A stretch of DNA of 64,000 nt. It comes from Niallia circulans NBRC 13626. Its GTDB lineage: Bacteria > Bacillota > Bacilli > Bacillales > Cytobacillaceae. Of the stretch, positions 17,917 to 27,264 are shown in pieces (positions within the stretch are counted from its first letter, which is position 1; every line of letters starts with the position of its first letter). The DNA is taken from the NCBI RefSeq assembly GCF_001591585.1, contig NZ_BCVE01000005.1, positions 124,001 to 188,000 on the forward strand. Direction: 5' to 3'. The notes under the pieces were generated by a model. The model saw only the letters and a list, made by a program, of their open reading frames with translations, was not told the DNA's origin and did not search any database. Made by a program: the position numbers and the translations under genes.

Positions 17917-18492
17917 TCACTGTTTTAACAGCACTGCTATTTGATTCGAAATGCAACGCAGGGGGTTACTGCTCTTATTCGTGAGAGCAAGCATGCACCC
18001 ACCTTCTATCATTGCATTTAACGTAATACCCAGTTCCTTTGCCAGTGGTTCTGCAAAGCCAAAGTCCTCTAGCCTATTTGTATAAAGCGCCTGCCAATCG
18101 GTAAAAGTAGCATCACATGCCAAGCGCAGCGTTTCATGTGTTAACGCTGTTTCAGAAGCAATCAGACTAATTTGCAAGCCTTCAAGTGCACTGCAGCCCA
18201 TCTGATCAAATTCATTTGCGATAGAATTCACATGTTGTTGAAAGGCAGCCACAGGTGTTTCCCCGCTATATAAGTCTGCTTTCATTTTCTCTACTACTAG
18301 CTCTCGCATTCGCTTAATTGCTTCTAATGCAATTTCTTCTTTCCCGTTTGGAAAGTGATAATACAAGGAACCTTTTGGAGCACCACTCTCATCAATTATT
18401 TGATTAAGACCCGTTGCATGGAATCCTTGCAGTTGAAATAGTTTCGTTGCAGTAGTTAGAATTGCTTCTTTTTTATTGTTGCCTTTTTTCAT
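17917..18492 (-). CDS. TetR-family repressor, LmrA/YxaF type
   Basis: This 191-residue regulator has an N-terminal TetR HTH (about residues 8-55, with GLNQIIDESGAPKGSLYYHF) and a C-terminal ligand domain resembling LmrA/YxaF (CSALEGLQISLIASE near 100-115). It is expected to repress its own operon with the downstream MFS pump and to be released by planar or cationic drugs or flavonoids, as known for B. subtilis relatives. Its promoter carries a TAGACCAGTT-type site over the start region. Confidence 0.9.
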   Translation of the reverse strand: MKKGNNKKEAILTTATKLFQLQGFHATGLNQIIDESGAPKGSLYYHFPNGKEEIALEAIKRMRELVVEKMKADLYSGETPVAAFQQHVNSIANEFDQMGCSALEGLQISLIASETALTHETLRLACDATFTDWQALYTNRLEDFGFAEPLAKELGITLNAMIEGGCMLALTNKSSNPLRCISNQIAVLLKQ

Positions 18493-18517
18493 TCGATCAT
18501 CTCTTCTTAAAAGTATT

Positions 18518-18565
18518 ATAACAACTGGTCTACATAATATTAATGTGACATTCTAGAAGTGTCAA
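18518..18565 (-). promoter_or_regulatory. promoter and likely LmrA-type operator of tetR-mfs operon
   Basis: On the minus strand TTGACA (18565-18560) and TAATAT (18542-18537) are spaced by 17 bases. Immediately downstream, TAGACCAGTTGTTAT (18532-18518) resembles, from memory, the LmrA/YxaF box with its core TAGACC. Its position at the transcription start fits repression; the binding assignment is an inference. Confidence 0.65.
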
Positions 18566-18690
18566 GAAAATAATAGCTGATTTTGCTTCTTTTTATGCAA
18601 AAATTACTGATTCTTTATCTATTTTTTACAGTAAAGGGTTTTCATTTTATATCCTTCACCAAGATGCCTTCTGGTGCAGTTGTTTCATCA

Positions 18691-18717
18691 AAAAAAATAC
18701 TGGAATAAGTATTCCAG
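18691..18717 (-). terminator. terminator downstream of small membrane protein gene
   Basis: A perfect 8-bp stem CTGGAATA/TATTCCAG with a two-base loop (18700-18717) is followed on the minus strand by TATTTTTTT. It lies about 75 bp after the stop at 18790. Confidence 0.85.
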
Positions 18718-18789
18718 CCAAACAGCCCTCAGAACAATTATACGGACATATTAAATCCATTCGTCTAATTATAATGAGGCTATGTTTTT

Positions 18790-19149
18790 TTAAGAAAGAT
18801 AAGTTGGTGGCAATCTCCCGCAGACTGAATACTTATTCCGGCTTACTATGGTAGGAAGTCGTAAACCGTTAAAGCCATTGATAAGAGGCCCACTGTCAAG
18901 AATACTAATAAGTTTCCAACAATAGAAAGGTATTTCAAGCGACTTTTTTCGCCTTTTAATCCGGAATATCAGTCCGACTAAAGGGATGATAAATATACTT
19001 GCTAATATGCTATAACCGAGATAATCGTTCCCAATTCCAATGCTGAATCCTGTTTCATCATATAACTTCCCCATCATGTTAGCTAGAATAAAGACAACAA
19101 TAGAAGCTAAGAAGCAATAAAAAGATATGCTAGTGTTCTTGCTTTTCAT
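18790..19149 (-). CDS. small hypothetical membrane protein
   Basis: About 119 residues from the ATG at 19149, which has AAGGGGAGAG upstream; an in-frame ATG at 19206 lacks such a site. Two hydrophobic helices are visible (about residues 8-27 and 44-60), followed by a basic stretch (RIKRRKK). The C-terminal 45 residues are polar, rich in Gly/Pro/Cys and look unlike a membrane protein tail. They may reflect a frameshift or poorly conserved end. No family is recognised. A good terminator follows the gene, supporting that it is expressed. Confidence 0.55.
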   Translation of the reverse strand: MKSKNTSISFYCFLASIVVFILANMMGKLYDETGFSIGIGNDYLGYSILASIFIIPLVGLIFRIKRRKKSLEIPFYCWKLISILDSGPLINGFNGLRLPTIVSRNKYSVCGRLPPTYLS

Positions 19150-19338
19150 TCGCCTACTCTCCCCTTTTCCGTTGTAAATTAATGGAATTTTATATATATC
19201 ATACACAAATAATGGATATATATGAAGAGAAATCAGACTGTTTTACCACAATAATTTCCTATGCTATACTCATAAACAAATTGGTTACCTTAAAGAAATA
19301 CGGGGTAATGCAGATGGTTATAAGAAGGGAGATAAATT

Positions 19339-20010
19339 ATGCGCAATAAAGAAGAGTTAAAACAAGAAATTCTTGCTGCCTATCATTTTCGTCATGCTAC
19401 AAAAGAATTTGATCCAGAGAAGAAGATTCCAGAAAGTGATATGAAATTTATATTAGAAACAGCTCGTCTTTCTCCAAGCTCATTTGGTACTGAGCCTTGG
19501 AAATTTCTTGTGATTGAAAATCCAGAATTGCTGAATAAAATCAAACAATCGTCTTGGGGAGCGTATACAAAGATTCCGGCCGCCAGCCATTTTGTTATTT
19601 TATTAGCTAGAACAAAATTAGATACAGCCTATGATTCCGCCTATTTAAAAGAACAGTTTACCAATGTATCCAAGCTTCCTGCTGAAGTGATTCCAAAAAT
19701 GATTGAACGGATAGAAGAATTTCAAAAGGAGGATTTCCGCTTAGACACCGATCGTTCTTTATTTGACTGGGCTTCTAAACAAACCTATATCGCACTTGGA
19801 AATATGATGACCGCTGCTGCCCAAATCGGCATCGATTCTTGTCCTATAGAGGGCTTTCATATGGAAAAAATGAATCAGTTATTAAATAAAGAAGGACTTT
19901 TAGAAGATGGCCATTTAGGAATTTCCGTCATGGTAGCATTCGGTTATCGTGCGAAAGATCCATATCCAAAAACACGCAGAGAATTTGATGATGTGGTGAA
20001 GTGGGTATAA
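19339..20010 (+). CDS. NAD(P)H-dependent nitroreductase (YfkO-like)
   Basis: This is an FMN-dependent oxidoreductase of the nitroreductase family, 223 residues, close in length to B. subtilis YfkO. Typical features are the FMN-contact segment YHFRHATKEFDP (about 15-26), RLSPSSFGTEPWKFLVIE (about 44-61) and FGYRAKDPYPKTRR near the C-terminus. It should reduce nitro-aromatics or quinones in the cytoplasm. The ATG is preceded by GAAGGGAGA. Upstream, GGTTACC and GGGGTAAT (about 19280-19308) form a loose inverted repeat that could be a redox-regulator site. Confidence 0.92.
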   Translation: MRNKEELKQEILAAYHFRHATKEFDPEKKIPESDMKFILETARLSPSSFGTEPWKFLVIENPELLNKIKQSSWGAYTKIPAASHFVILLARTKLDTAYDSAYLKEQFTNVSKLPAEVIPKMIERIEEFQKEDFRLDTDRSLFDWASKQTYIALGNMMTAAAQIGIDSCPIEGFHMEKMNQLLNKEGLLEDGHLGISVMVAFGYRAKDPYPKTRREFDDVVKWV

Positions 20011-20037
20011 GTTTTGTTTAAAATTGCCTAACGGAAA

Positions 20038-20079
20038 ACTCTCCCCCCTTTAGTGACTATAATTAATGCGGGGGAGAGT
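20038..20079 (-). terminator. hairpin between nitroreductase and response regulator genes
   Basis: A perfect 10-bp stem ACTCTCCCCC (20038-20047)/GGGGGAGAGT (20070-20079) with a 22-base loop lies between convergent genes. The T tract is on the minus strand side (TTTTCC), so it mainly suits the leftward regulator gene. Confidence 0.75.
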
Positions 20080-20131
20080 AAAAAAAAGGATAACTAGTTC
20101 TTTATTTATACTATCTCCATGCTTCTTGTCT

Positions 20132-21727
20132 TTATGCTTCCTTTATACTTCTAGACATAAGACGATATTTTCTAGGGGTCATATGCTTAACTTGTAAGAA
20201 CTTTTTTATAAAATAATCGGGATTCTGAAAACCTATGTTTGTCCCTATTTGATAAATGCGGTCATCAGTTTCTTCTAAAAGCCGGCATGCTTTTTCTATT
20301 CTATATTCATTTAAGTAATCTTTAAAGGCTACTCCATATTTCTTACTGAATAATTGGCCTAAATATACACTATTTATATTATATTTATCTCCTAATTTTC
20401 TTAAACTCAATTTTTCCATATAGCGCTCTGCAATGTCACTTTCGATTTTAACTAAGATGTCTTTTGATGAATAATTCCTGATACTATATAAATAGTTTGC
20501 AAAATGTAATGAATAGGTTAAAAACTCATCCATTGAAATTTTTCCAGATAAAATATTCTTCTGATCATGAATAAAAAGGAGGGGTTCATCATTAGAAAAA
20601 TTCGGTTTATTATTCTTATTCCATAGGTCTGCTAATTGATAAATTAACAGAGTAAGATTGTTTTTTATTAATTGAGGATGCAGACATTTCTGTTGAAATT
20701 CTTCGTATATTTCTTTAACAATAATGTTTATTTTTTGCTCATTATTTTCTGATATACTATCAATATATTGATTTATCCGTTTTTGAGATAAGTGATATTG
20801 CTCTAAAGAAAATACTGGTGTGTTATCGCAATAAATTATTGATTTATCGACACAATAAAAATATTCATATTCTTTCCCTAAAACTACTTTATTATAGGAA
20901 TCAGTTATTTCTTCTATTTTCTGTACTGTATTTCCGATATATATTTTCACCGTGAACGGCACTTCACTAATTAATCTTCTGTGAAGTTTCTCTATATAAT
21001 TTGCTCTATAAACCTCCGAGCGATTGCATTGCCAAACAACACTTACTGAGTATTCCATGTTTGTATTTTCTATATCATAAAGAATAAGGAAATTCTCTTC
21101 CTGTACCATTTTTTCTATTACTTTATAGAGCATTTTTCTCCATTTCTTTTTTTCATCTGGCATAACACGTTCCTGCCTATTTTCTTGTACAACATCCATA
21201 TTAATAAAGGTATAGTTTCTAAAATTCCCATACCTTTCTTTGACAAATTCGATGTCCTTTGAGGTAAATTTATCATATAAAATATTTTTTAAATGATAAT
21301 CAATAATTGCCTTGTTCTTTTTTTCTTCCTCTTTTTCTTTTCTCTTTAGTACTATAAATCGTTTGTTAATGGTTTCTAGTAAATCGATTAGCTCCTTTTC
21401 CTGTATTGGTTTTAACAAATAATCAGTGACCCGATATTGAATAGCTTTCTTCGCATATTTAAATTCATAATATCCACTTAAGATTACAAATCTTATTTCC
21501 TTATCCATGCTCTGCTTTACTTGTTTAATTAATGCTAATCCGTCCATAACAGGCATTTTTATATCGGTAAAAACAATGTCAACATCATAGTCTCGAATAA
21601 TTTGAAGAGCATCTTCCCCATTTCCGGCTTCATAACAAAGTTCAAAACCGTATTTTCCCCAGTCAATCATGACTTTAATTCCTTCCCGAATATATGGCTC
21701 ATCATCAACAATAAGGGCTTTTAACAT
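20132..21727 (-). CDS. YesN-type response regulator of the xylan locus
   Basis: This 531-residue regulator has a receiver domain with Asp55 (TDIKMP) and Asp8/Asp9, a long central linker, and a C-terminal AraC HTH pair (about 430-525, with LSLRKLGDKYNINSVYLGQ and IGTNIGFQNPDYFIKKFL). It is paired with the YesM-type kinase encoded 112 bp upstream and probably activates the xylo-oligosaccharide importer and hydrolases at 24.4-30.9 kb. AGGAGGAATAGATA precedes the ATG. Base composition is lower in GC than the first YesN gene. Confidence 0.93.
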   Translation of the reverse strand: MLKALIVDDEPYIREGIKVMIDWGKYGFELCYEAGNGEDALQIIRDYDVDIVFTDIKMPVMDGLALIKQVKQSMDKEIRFVILSGYYEFKYAKKAIQYRVTDYLLKPIQEKELIDLLETINKRFIVLKRKEKEEEKKNKAIIDYHLKNILYDKFTSKDIEFVKERYGNFRNYTFINMDVVQENRQERVMPDEKKKWRKMLYKVIEKMVQEENFLILYDIENTNMEYSVSVVWQCNRSEVYRANYIEKLHRRLISEVPFTVKIYIGNTVQKIEEITDSYNKVVLGKEYEYFYCVDKSIIYCDNTPVFSLEQYHLSQKRINQYIDSISENNEQKINIIVKEIYEEFQQKCLHPQLIKNNLTLLIYQLADLWNKNNKPNFSNDEPLLFIHDQKNILSGKISMDEFLTYSLHFANYLYSIRNYSSKDILVKIESDIAERYMEKLSLRKLGDKYNINSVYLGQLFSKKYGVAFKDYLNEYRIEKACRLLEETDDRIYQIGTNIGFQNPDYFIKKFLQVKHMTPRKYRLMSRSIKEA

Positions 21728-21839
21728 TATCTATTCCTCCTAAATGACCTTTCTCCTATTCAAAATGAATTTGTGAAAGAAACACTAAACGAAAAAGTAA
21801 TTAACACCTGTACTGGAAATATGCTGCCAAGCTTAATCT

Positions 21840-23606
21840 CTATATAATGGGTAACTTAATGTATACTTCTGTTCCAGTGTAATTCTGGCTTTCAATTTCT
21901 AATTCCCCCTCCTCTTGATAGTGCATTTTTATCCGTAAATAGGCATTTAAGATTCCTGTGCTTTCTTCCCAATTGGATGTTGTCACATCATTTTTCTCAA
22001 GGGACTCTCTTATTTTCCTTAATCTCTTTGCATCCATCCCAACTCCGCTATCTAAAATTTCAATATAAATAGCATTCTCTTGTGCAGAGACGATGATGCT
22101 AATTTCTCCTCCATTTTTCTTTTTCTCAATCCCATGAATACAGGCATTTTCCACAAAAGTTAATATCAGCATCTTTGGAATATAATGCTCCTTGCATTCC
22201 TCTTCTACATAGATAGAAAAGTTCAATCTATCTACAAAACGATATTTTTGAATATTTAAGTATCTTTGAACATATGCTAATTCTTCCTCGACAGTAACAA
22301 AATATGAATCACTCCATTTGGTCATTCTTCTAAATAACTGTGCTAATTCATTAATAACTGTTGCACTTTCTCGATCTCCATTTAGTAAATTCCTCATTCT
22401 GATGCTATCAAGCGTATTATAAAGAAAATGTGGATTTACTTGACTTTGAAGTGCATTAAGCTCTGCTTTTGTTTTGGCTAATTCTATTTTCTGCTGTTCT
22501 CTTTCTTTTTTGTACACTTCACCTAATAATTCATCGATTTTAACCACCATGAAATTATAACTCCTTATTAAATCACCTATTTCATCTTTCCCTTCATTTA
22601 TATTGATTCTTTCGAATATCCCTTTTTCTACTTTCAATAAATGCTGCTCTGTTAGAGCAATTCTATCTTGAAAAGACTTATTAATAAGCAAAATAACAAG
22701 TGTGGGAAATAGAAAATTAAAAATTATTAACACAAGTAGTACGGTTTTCTTGTTCTCAATGAGATCAAAAATATTAGTCTGATTATTAGATATATAGATA
22801 TCCCATCGATCATTGATTGCTAGAAAAGAATCAGATAGATTAAATTTGGATTTTTCTTTTGATTCTAACTTTCGGAATATAGTATTCTTCTTCTCTGAAC
22901 CATGATTACTAAAAATAACCTGATCATTATACGCTATTACAATATTATTACTCGTATCTTCATTTTTGATATTTGCCAATAATCGATAATAATTAATATT
23001 TATTTTTACAATACTTTTATATCCGTTGCTTCCATTTGGTAATTCTCTTATAAAACTGATCGTTCGATTCGACTCTAACTTTGGTGGGAATTGTTTATTC
23101 TCTTCATAATATGGATATAAAACCATGTTCTGATTATTCTCTTTGTAAATTCTATACCAATTCGTATGCTCGACCGCTCGCAAATTCCAAAAAACCCCAC
23201 CGTTAATAATAGTTGGATTAGTAGTGTATATTTCAATACTTTCCAATGCTTGGGATACATAAAAATTATTAATGATGTTTTCTTGAACAAGTGAAATATA
23301 GTCACTATAATAATCTACATTATCCTTATACTCCTTTTGGAGAAATTCATTGATCTTCAAATCTCTACTAATATAATTGGATACTTCCGTAATCTCGTTG
23401 AAGCTCTCATTAAGATGATATTTCAGCCGTTCTATCGTAATCTCCATTGATTTATTTTTTTGGATATCCTCATTTTCTCGAATGGAATGGATAATGACTA
23501 AATTAGTAAGAACGATAGGAATCACTACAGCTAATAAATAAATTAGAATCATTTTTTTCTTTATTTTAATATTATTCAGAAGCAGAGCAAGCAAGTTTTT
23601 TCCCAT
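21840..23606 (-). CDS. YesM-type sensor histidine kinase of the xylan locus
   Basis: This membrane kinase has an N-terminal helix (about residues 16-35), an extracellular sensor of about 240 residues, a second helix (about 280-300), a HAMP linker, the phospho-acceptor segment SQVNPHFLYNT (His393) and an ATPase domain (LDSGVGMDAKR near 520). It should sense xylo-oligosaccharides outside the cell, as inferred from linked GH8/GH43 genes. The annotated ATG follows GGAAGG with almost no spacing, so the exact start is uncertain. A perfect cre box lies about 100 bp upstream. Confidence 0.92.
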   Translation of the reverse strand: MGKNLLALLLNNIKIKKKMILIYLLAVVIPIVLTNLVIIHSIRENEDIQKNKSMEITIERLKYHLNESFNEITEVSNYISRDLKINEFLQKEYKDNVDYYSDYISLVQENIINNFYVSQALESIEIYTTNPTIINGGVFWNLRAVEHTNWYRIYKENNQNMVLYPYYEENKQFPPKLESNRTISFIRELPNGSNGYKSIVKININYYRLLANIKNEDTSNNIVIAYNDQVIFSNHGSEKKNTIFRKLESKEKSKFNLSDSFLAINDRWDIYISNNQTNIFDLIENKKTVLLVLIIFNFLFPTLVILLINKSFQDRIALTEQHLLKVEKGIFERININEGKDEIGDLIRSYNFMVVKIDELLGEVYKKEREQQKIELAKTKAELNALQSQVNPHFLYNTLDSIRMRNLLNGDRESATVINELAQLFRRMTKWSDSYFVTVEEELAYVQRYLNIQKYRFVDRLNFSIYVEEECKEHYIPKMLILTFVENACIHGIEKKKNGGEISIIVSAQENAIYIEILDSGVGMDAKRLRKIRESLEKNDVTTSNWEESTGILNAYLRIKMHYQEEGELEIESQNYTGTEVYIKLPII

Positions 23607-23704
23607 CCTTCCAAACTAAGCTCTACACAAATAGTAAAGCTAAAGGCTATTATCTATCATAATCAGAAAGAAATAATAAACAACAGCGACTGCTAGCCTA
23701 CTAA

Positions 23705-23719
23705 TTGTAAACGTTTTCT
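23705..23719. promoter_or_regulatory. cre box between YesL gene and kinase gene
   Basis: TTGTAAACGTTTTCT matches every defined position of the CcpA consensus WTGNAANCGNWNNCW. It lies in the 243-bp gap between the YesL stop (23850) and the kinase start (23606), so the kinase-regulator pair likely has its own catabolite-controlled expression. Confidence 0.75.
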
Positions 23720-23849
23720 ATAATGTGTATTCTACCATTTATTTACTGTTACTTTATAGATTTTCTCATAAAATCATTATTGCTATGTTTCTTTGAAGAA
23801 TTAGTTATAATCTGAACTTGATTCCTCTCCTTTTTACTACAATCTCCTA

Positions 23850-24455
23850 TTATTTTTCTTTCAAATAACTGGAGAATATATTTTCCATATAGCGACTTAT
23901 CATATAGGAGAAAAAAGCAGGAATGATTACAACTAAAATTGGTAATAGCCATATACTAAATATAAAAAGCACTAGAAGTGTTAATAGAAATAGCGATTTA
24001 GGCAAATGGCTGATGGCTAAAATGGCCGCGTTTTTCCAAACAATTTTTAATGGGGACTGAAATCTCGCTATATAGGAGATAGCATAGATAAAACAACAAC
24101 ATGCCAAAGGGATAAGTAGAAGAAATATTGTCTGCCCTATTATAGATACAACACTCCCATTTGCTTGTGCCCCTAAAAACAGGCTATTGTAGTAAAACAC
24201 AGAAATGACAGCTACAAAAAATATCCAAGTAATAGTAGCCTGGTTAAAGCTACTTTTCATCGCTTTCCAAAATTGCTGAAATATATATCCCTCTTCCTCT
24301 CTAATTGCATAGTGGGCTGCATAATATAATGCAGCCGTGGATGCCCCAATCGTAATGATAGGTAACGAGAATACTGTCCAAAGAAGACTTAAGTATAATA
24401 AATTGGCTACCTTTGTCAATCTCCTCATATATATTCCATTCATTAATCTATTCAT
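23850..24455 (-). CDS. YesL-family (DUF624) membrane protein
   Basis: The 201-residue protein has five hydrophobic segments and the DUF624 layout (PIITIGASTAALYYAAHYAI near residues 33-52). It overlaps the end of the GH43 gene by 8 bp, so it is translationally coupled to the xylan hydrolase operon rather than to the kinase. The family recurs with YesMN and LplABC genes; function unknown. A shorter reading in another frame within it (23749-23952) is not coding. Confidence 0.88.
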   Translation of the reverse strand: MNRLMNGIYMRRLTKVANLLYLSLLWTVFSLPIITIGASTAALYYAAHYAIREEEGYIFQQFWKAMKSSFNQATITWIFFVAVISVFYYNSLFLGAQANGSVVSIIGQTIFLLLIPLACCCFIYAISYIARFQSPLKIVWKNAAILAISHLPKSLFLLTLLVLFIFSIWLLPILVVIIPAFFSYMISRYMENIFSSYLKEK

Positions 24456-26040
24456 ACAGTTTCACCTTTTCTGTTATACGCATTTCTACTCCCTCGTTTA
24501 CTTGCTCCAGCCATTGAAAGTCTGCATAACAAATGTTTGTAAGATCCGATTTACTAGTTACATAAACTCCCATTGTACAACCAACAAATCCTCCTGCCAC
24601 TTCCGTACTTAGGATATGTGCATCTATATTCTTCACCACTTCTATTTCCTCGCCATCTTCTTGAGAATAATAGAAGTGAAGTTTTTGACAATCGCCTCTT
24701 ATTTTTAAGGTTAAATTACGAGAATTCTCTACTATACGTTCTTCCAGCTTCTCTTCCCCATTATAATTTGTTATGACTCTCAATTCTCTTTTTCCATCAA
24801 ACAATCCTGAGACAAAGCGAATAGAATAACGATCATTTTGCAGAATGACAAGCCCGGCTTCATCCCCATTTTGTTGAGGTATAAAATCCAGCCTCGTTTT
24901 AAGCGTATACCACATGGATTGTTGTCTAATCCCTATATAAGAAGGGGATGCAATATCTGCGATTGTATGTGGGGAAGCGTACATTCTTAACCAACCGTCT
25001 CTTTCATCAAAAACATACTTTTCTATATCAGGATTTCTTAAAAATAATAACCGCTTATCTAAAGGTTGTTCAAACAGAATTCGAGGATTTACTGTTTCTG
25101 TTGGAAAAAGTGGCAGCCTGTGCATCTGCTCTTTTGCTAACCTTCCTAATCCCGGATTAATGACTGGCCAATCACTCTCCCAGACTACTTCTGCTAGAAA
25201 TGTCTCTCTGCCTAAATTGCTATATCCGTCAAAAATACGACTTGCAAGACAAGTCATATACCATTGCCCATCCGCTGTTTCCACTAAGTCGCCATGCCCT
25301 ACATTACATACAGGATAATCACGTCCAAGATGCCTATGTGTAAGAATAGGGTTACATGGATTTCCTATATACGGACCATCAATTTTTTCACTTCTCGCAA
25401 TCGTGACACAATGTTCAAACGAAGTGCCACCTTCTGCAATCATTAAATAATAATAACCGTTCCGCTTATATAAATGTGGTCCTTCTGGCCAGATTGCCTC
25501 TCTTAGAGCACCCTTCCAAAGTTTTGTACTGACTCCAATCAGTTTCATGGATTGAAGATCTATTTCCTGTAGCCAAACCTCCCAGTCTCCATTGTAGCGC
25601 ACTCCTTTGGGATTTGGCCTTGTCCCTACATAATAGCTTTTTCCATCTGTATCAAAGAATAGACTTGGATCGATTCCTTCTGCTCCTTCTAAATAATATG
25701 GATCAGACCAGGGTCCTGTTGGATCAGTTGCTGTCACAATAAAGTTTCCACCCTTCGGAACATTTGTCGTTATCATATAGAAAATTCCCTTGTTATACCT
25801 AATAGAAGGTGCAAATATTCCTTGAGAATGTGTAACATCTGATAGGGGAAGCTGCGATTTTCGGTCCAATATATTTCCGATTAATTCCCAATTAACAAGA
25901 TCCTTACTATGGTAGATTGGAACACCAGGAAAATAAGAAAAAGTGGACGTAACCAAATAATAATCATCTCCAACTACACAAATAGATGGATCAGGCGAAA
26001 ATCCTTTTAAAATTGGATTCTGAAAAGTCTGCACTGCCAA
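24448..26040 (-). CDS. xynB: GH43 beta-xylosidase
   Basis: This is a GH43 exo-enzyme that releases xylose (or arabinose) from xylo-oligosaccharides. The three GH43 carboxylates are recognisable: Asp17 in FSPDPSI (base), Asp124 in GIDPSLF (pKa modulator) and Glu186 in WPEGPHLYK (acid). The length of 530 residues fits two-domain beta-xylosidases with a C-terminal beta-sandwich (about residues 340-520). There is no signal peptide, so it acts in the cytoplasm. It follows the GH8 gene by 25 bp; together they would degrade imported xylo-oligosaccharides from both ends. Confidence 0.93.
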   Translation of the reverse strand: MAVQTFQNPILKGFSPDPSICVVGDDYYLVTSTFSYFPGVPIYHSKDLVNWELIGNILDRKSQLPLSDVTHSQGIFAPSIRYNKGIFYMITTNVPKGGNFIVTATDPTGPWSDPYYLEGAEGIDPSLFFDTDGKSYYVGTRPNPKGVRYNGDWEVWLQEIDLQSMKLIGVSTKLWKGALREAIWPEGPHLYKRNGYYYLMIAEGGTSFEHCVTIARSEKIDGPYIGNPCNPILTHRHLGRDYPVCNVGHGDLVETADGQWYMTCLASRIFDGYSNLGRETFLAEVVWESDWPVINPGLGRLAKEQMHRLPLFPTETVNPRILFEQPLDKRLLFLRNPDIEKYVFDERDGWLRMYASPHTIADIASPSYIGIRQQSMWYTLKTRLDFIPQQNGDEAGLVILQNDRYSIRFVSGLFDGKRELRVITNYNGEEKLEERIVENSRNLTLKIRGDCQKLHFYYSQEDGEEIEVVKNIDAHILSTEVAGGFVGCTMGVYVTSKSDLTNICYADFQWLEQVNEGVEMRITEKVKLYE

Positions 26041-26065
26041 TCATCCCTTCTTCTCAAAAATAGCA

Positions 26066-27196
26066 CTACCATATTCTATAATTTCCGCTTAACGATAAAA
26101 ACGCAAAGCTATAAAGAAAGTTATCATAATATCTTCGCTCTCCCGTTCTAAGTGGGGTATTCCAAAATTTCTCTACACACTCTTTCGCATAATCAAACTT
26201 TCCTGCTGTTGCAAGGGAACCCATCGCATTTGCTGCTAATAGTCCAACAGGATGTAACACCTTCTGCTCCACCTTTGTTCCATCTATAGCATAAACGTAA
26301 TCCTCTTCCCCTTTGACTGTTTCACAAAAGAATTTTTGAATCTTTGCCACACAATTTCTTAATTCTTCGTCTTTGCCAAACCATTCGTAATCGAGCCCAA
26401 TATTAGCCGCTACCCGATACGAATCACTATAAAAGTAGAAATGTTCGCTGTCATAGTAGGGGTTTCCATCATAATCGGCATATTCTGCCGTAAGCCCCGT
26501 AACTGGATGGCATGCTTTTAGCAAATAGCTTCTACTCGCTTCAGCTGCTTCCTTCCAAAAATCACGATCCTCTTCATTTGCCCATAAGGAAAAGAGTTCA
26601 TAAAAGTGTGGCAAATGATAAGATGGATCAGAGTATTCTACTTCTGGAATAAATTTAATAAGCTTATTTTCAGGATTCCACATCGGGAAGCCATCATTGT
26701 TTTCTCCTTTATGAATACAATAGTGGAGAATATCTTTCGCTTCTTTTGAATACTCAAAAATTCCGTCTCCATCTCCCCAGCGATGCGAAGCAAAAAATAA
26801 TGCCATTGCAAAAAATTCTTCTCCGTCGGGAGCTGGTCCATAGGAATTTTTTACTCCTTCGGGTGAAACAGACCATGCAAAATAGTTAGCATGGAGTCCA
26901 GAATCCATCCACATATATGTTTTTGTCCATTTCCATAACCGATCAAATACTTCCTTTTGATCTAATTGCACACTTAACATCATTGCATAGGACATACCTT
27001 CTGTCCTTACATCGTTATTGCCCGTATCTACCACATATCCCATCTGGTTATCTGTTTCATAATAAATTCGTTCCTCTTCCTTTCCCAAAAATAGCGTTTG
27101 CCAAATGAGCGCTAAGCGATTGTTAATTTCCTCTTCTTGATAGCCATATTTTTTAAATAAATTAGTATATTCTCCCGTCTGAAATGCTTTTACCAT
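26066..27196 (-). CDS. GH8 reducing-end xylose-releasing exo-oligoxylanase (Rex)
   Basis: This GH8 enzyme removes xylose from the reducing end of xylo-oligosaccharides. Glu66 in VRTEGMSYAMM corresponds to the general acid and Asp258 in YSDSYRVA to the general base of the characterised Bacillus halodurans Rex enzyme; Asp124 in PAPDGEEFFA is also conserved. The 376-residue length matches Rex, and the absence of a signal peptide supports a cytoplasmic role. The gene sits between the importer permease and the GH43 gene in one leftward operon. A small perfect stem (ACTATCA/TGATAGT, 27210-27229) lies in the gap before it. Confidence 0.93.
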   Translation of the reverse strand: MVKAFQTGEYTNLFKKYGYQEEEINNRLALIWQTLFLGKEEERIYYETDNQMGYVVDTGNNDVRTEGMSYAMMLSVQLDQKEVFDRLWKWTKTYMWMDSGLHANYFAWSVSPEGVKNSYGPAPDGEEFFAMALFFASHRWGDGDGIFEYSKEAKDILHYCIHKGENNDGFPMWNPENKLIKFIPEVEYSDPSYHLPHFYELFSLWANEEDRDFWKEAAEASRSYLLKACHPVTGLTAEYADYDGNPYYDSEHFYFYSDSYRVAANIGLDYEWFGKDEELRNCVAKIQKFFCETVKGEEDYVYAIDGTKVEQKVLHPVGLLAANAMGSLATAGKFDYAKECVEKFWNTPLRTGERRYYDNFLYSFAFLSLSGNYRIW

Positions 27197-27264
27197 ATTA
27201 ATCTACCGAACTATCACTTCCTGATAGTAAGGCAGCTCACCTCCATCATTTATTTTTAACATCT

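Noticed and set aside
23749-23952. 67-codon minus-strand reading overlapping the YesL gene
   Set aside because: Out-of-frame overlap with the YesL C-terminus and no ribosome site.
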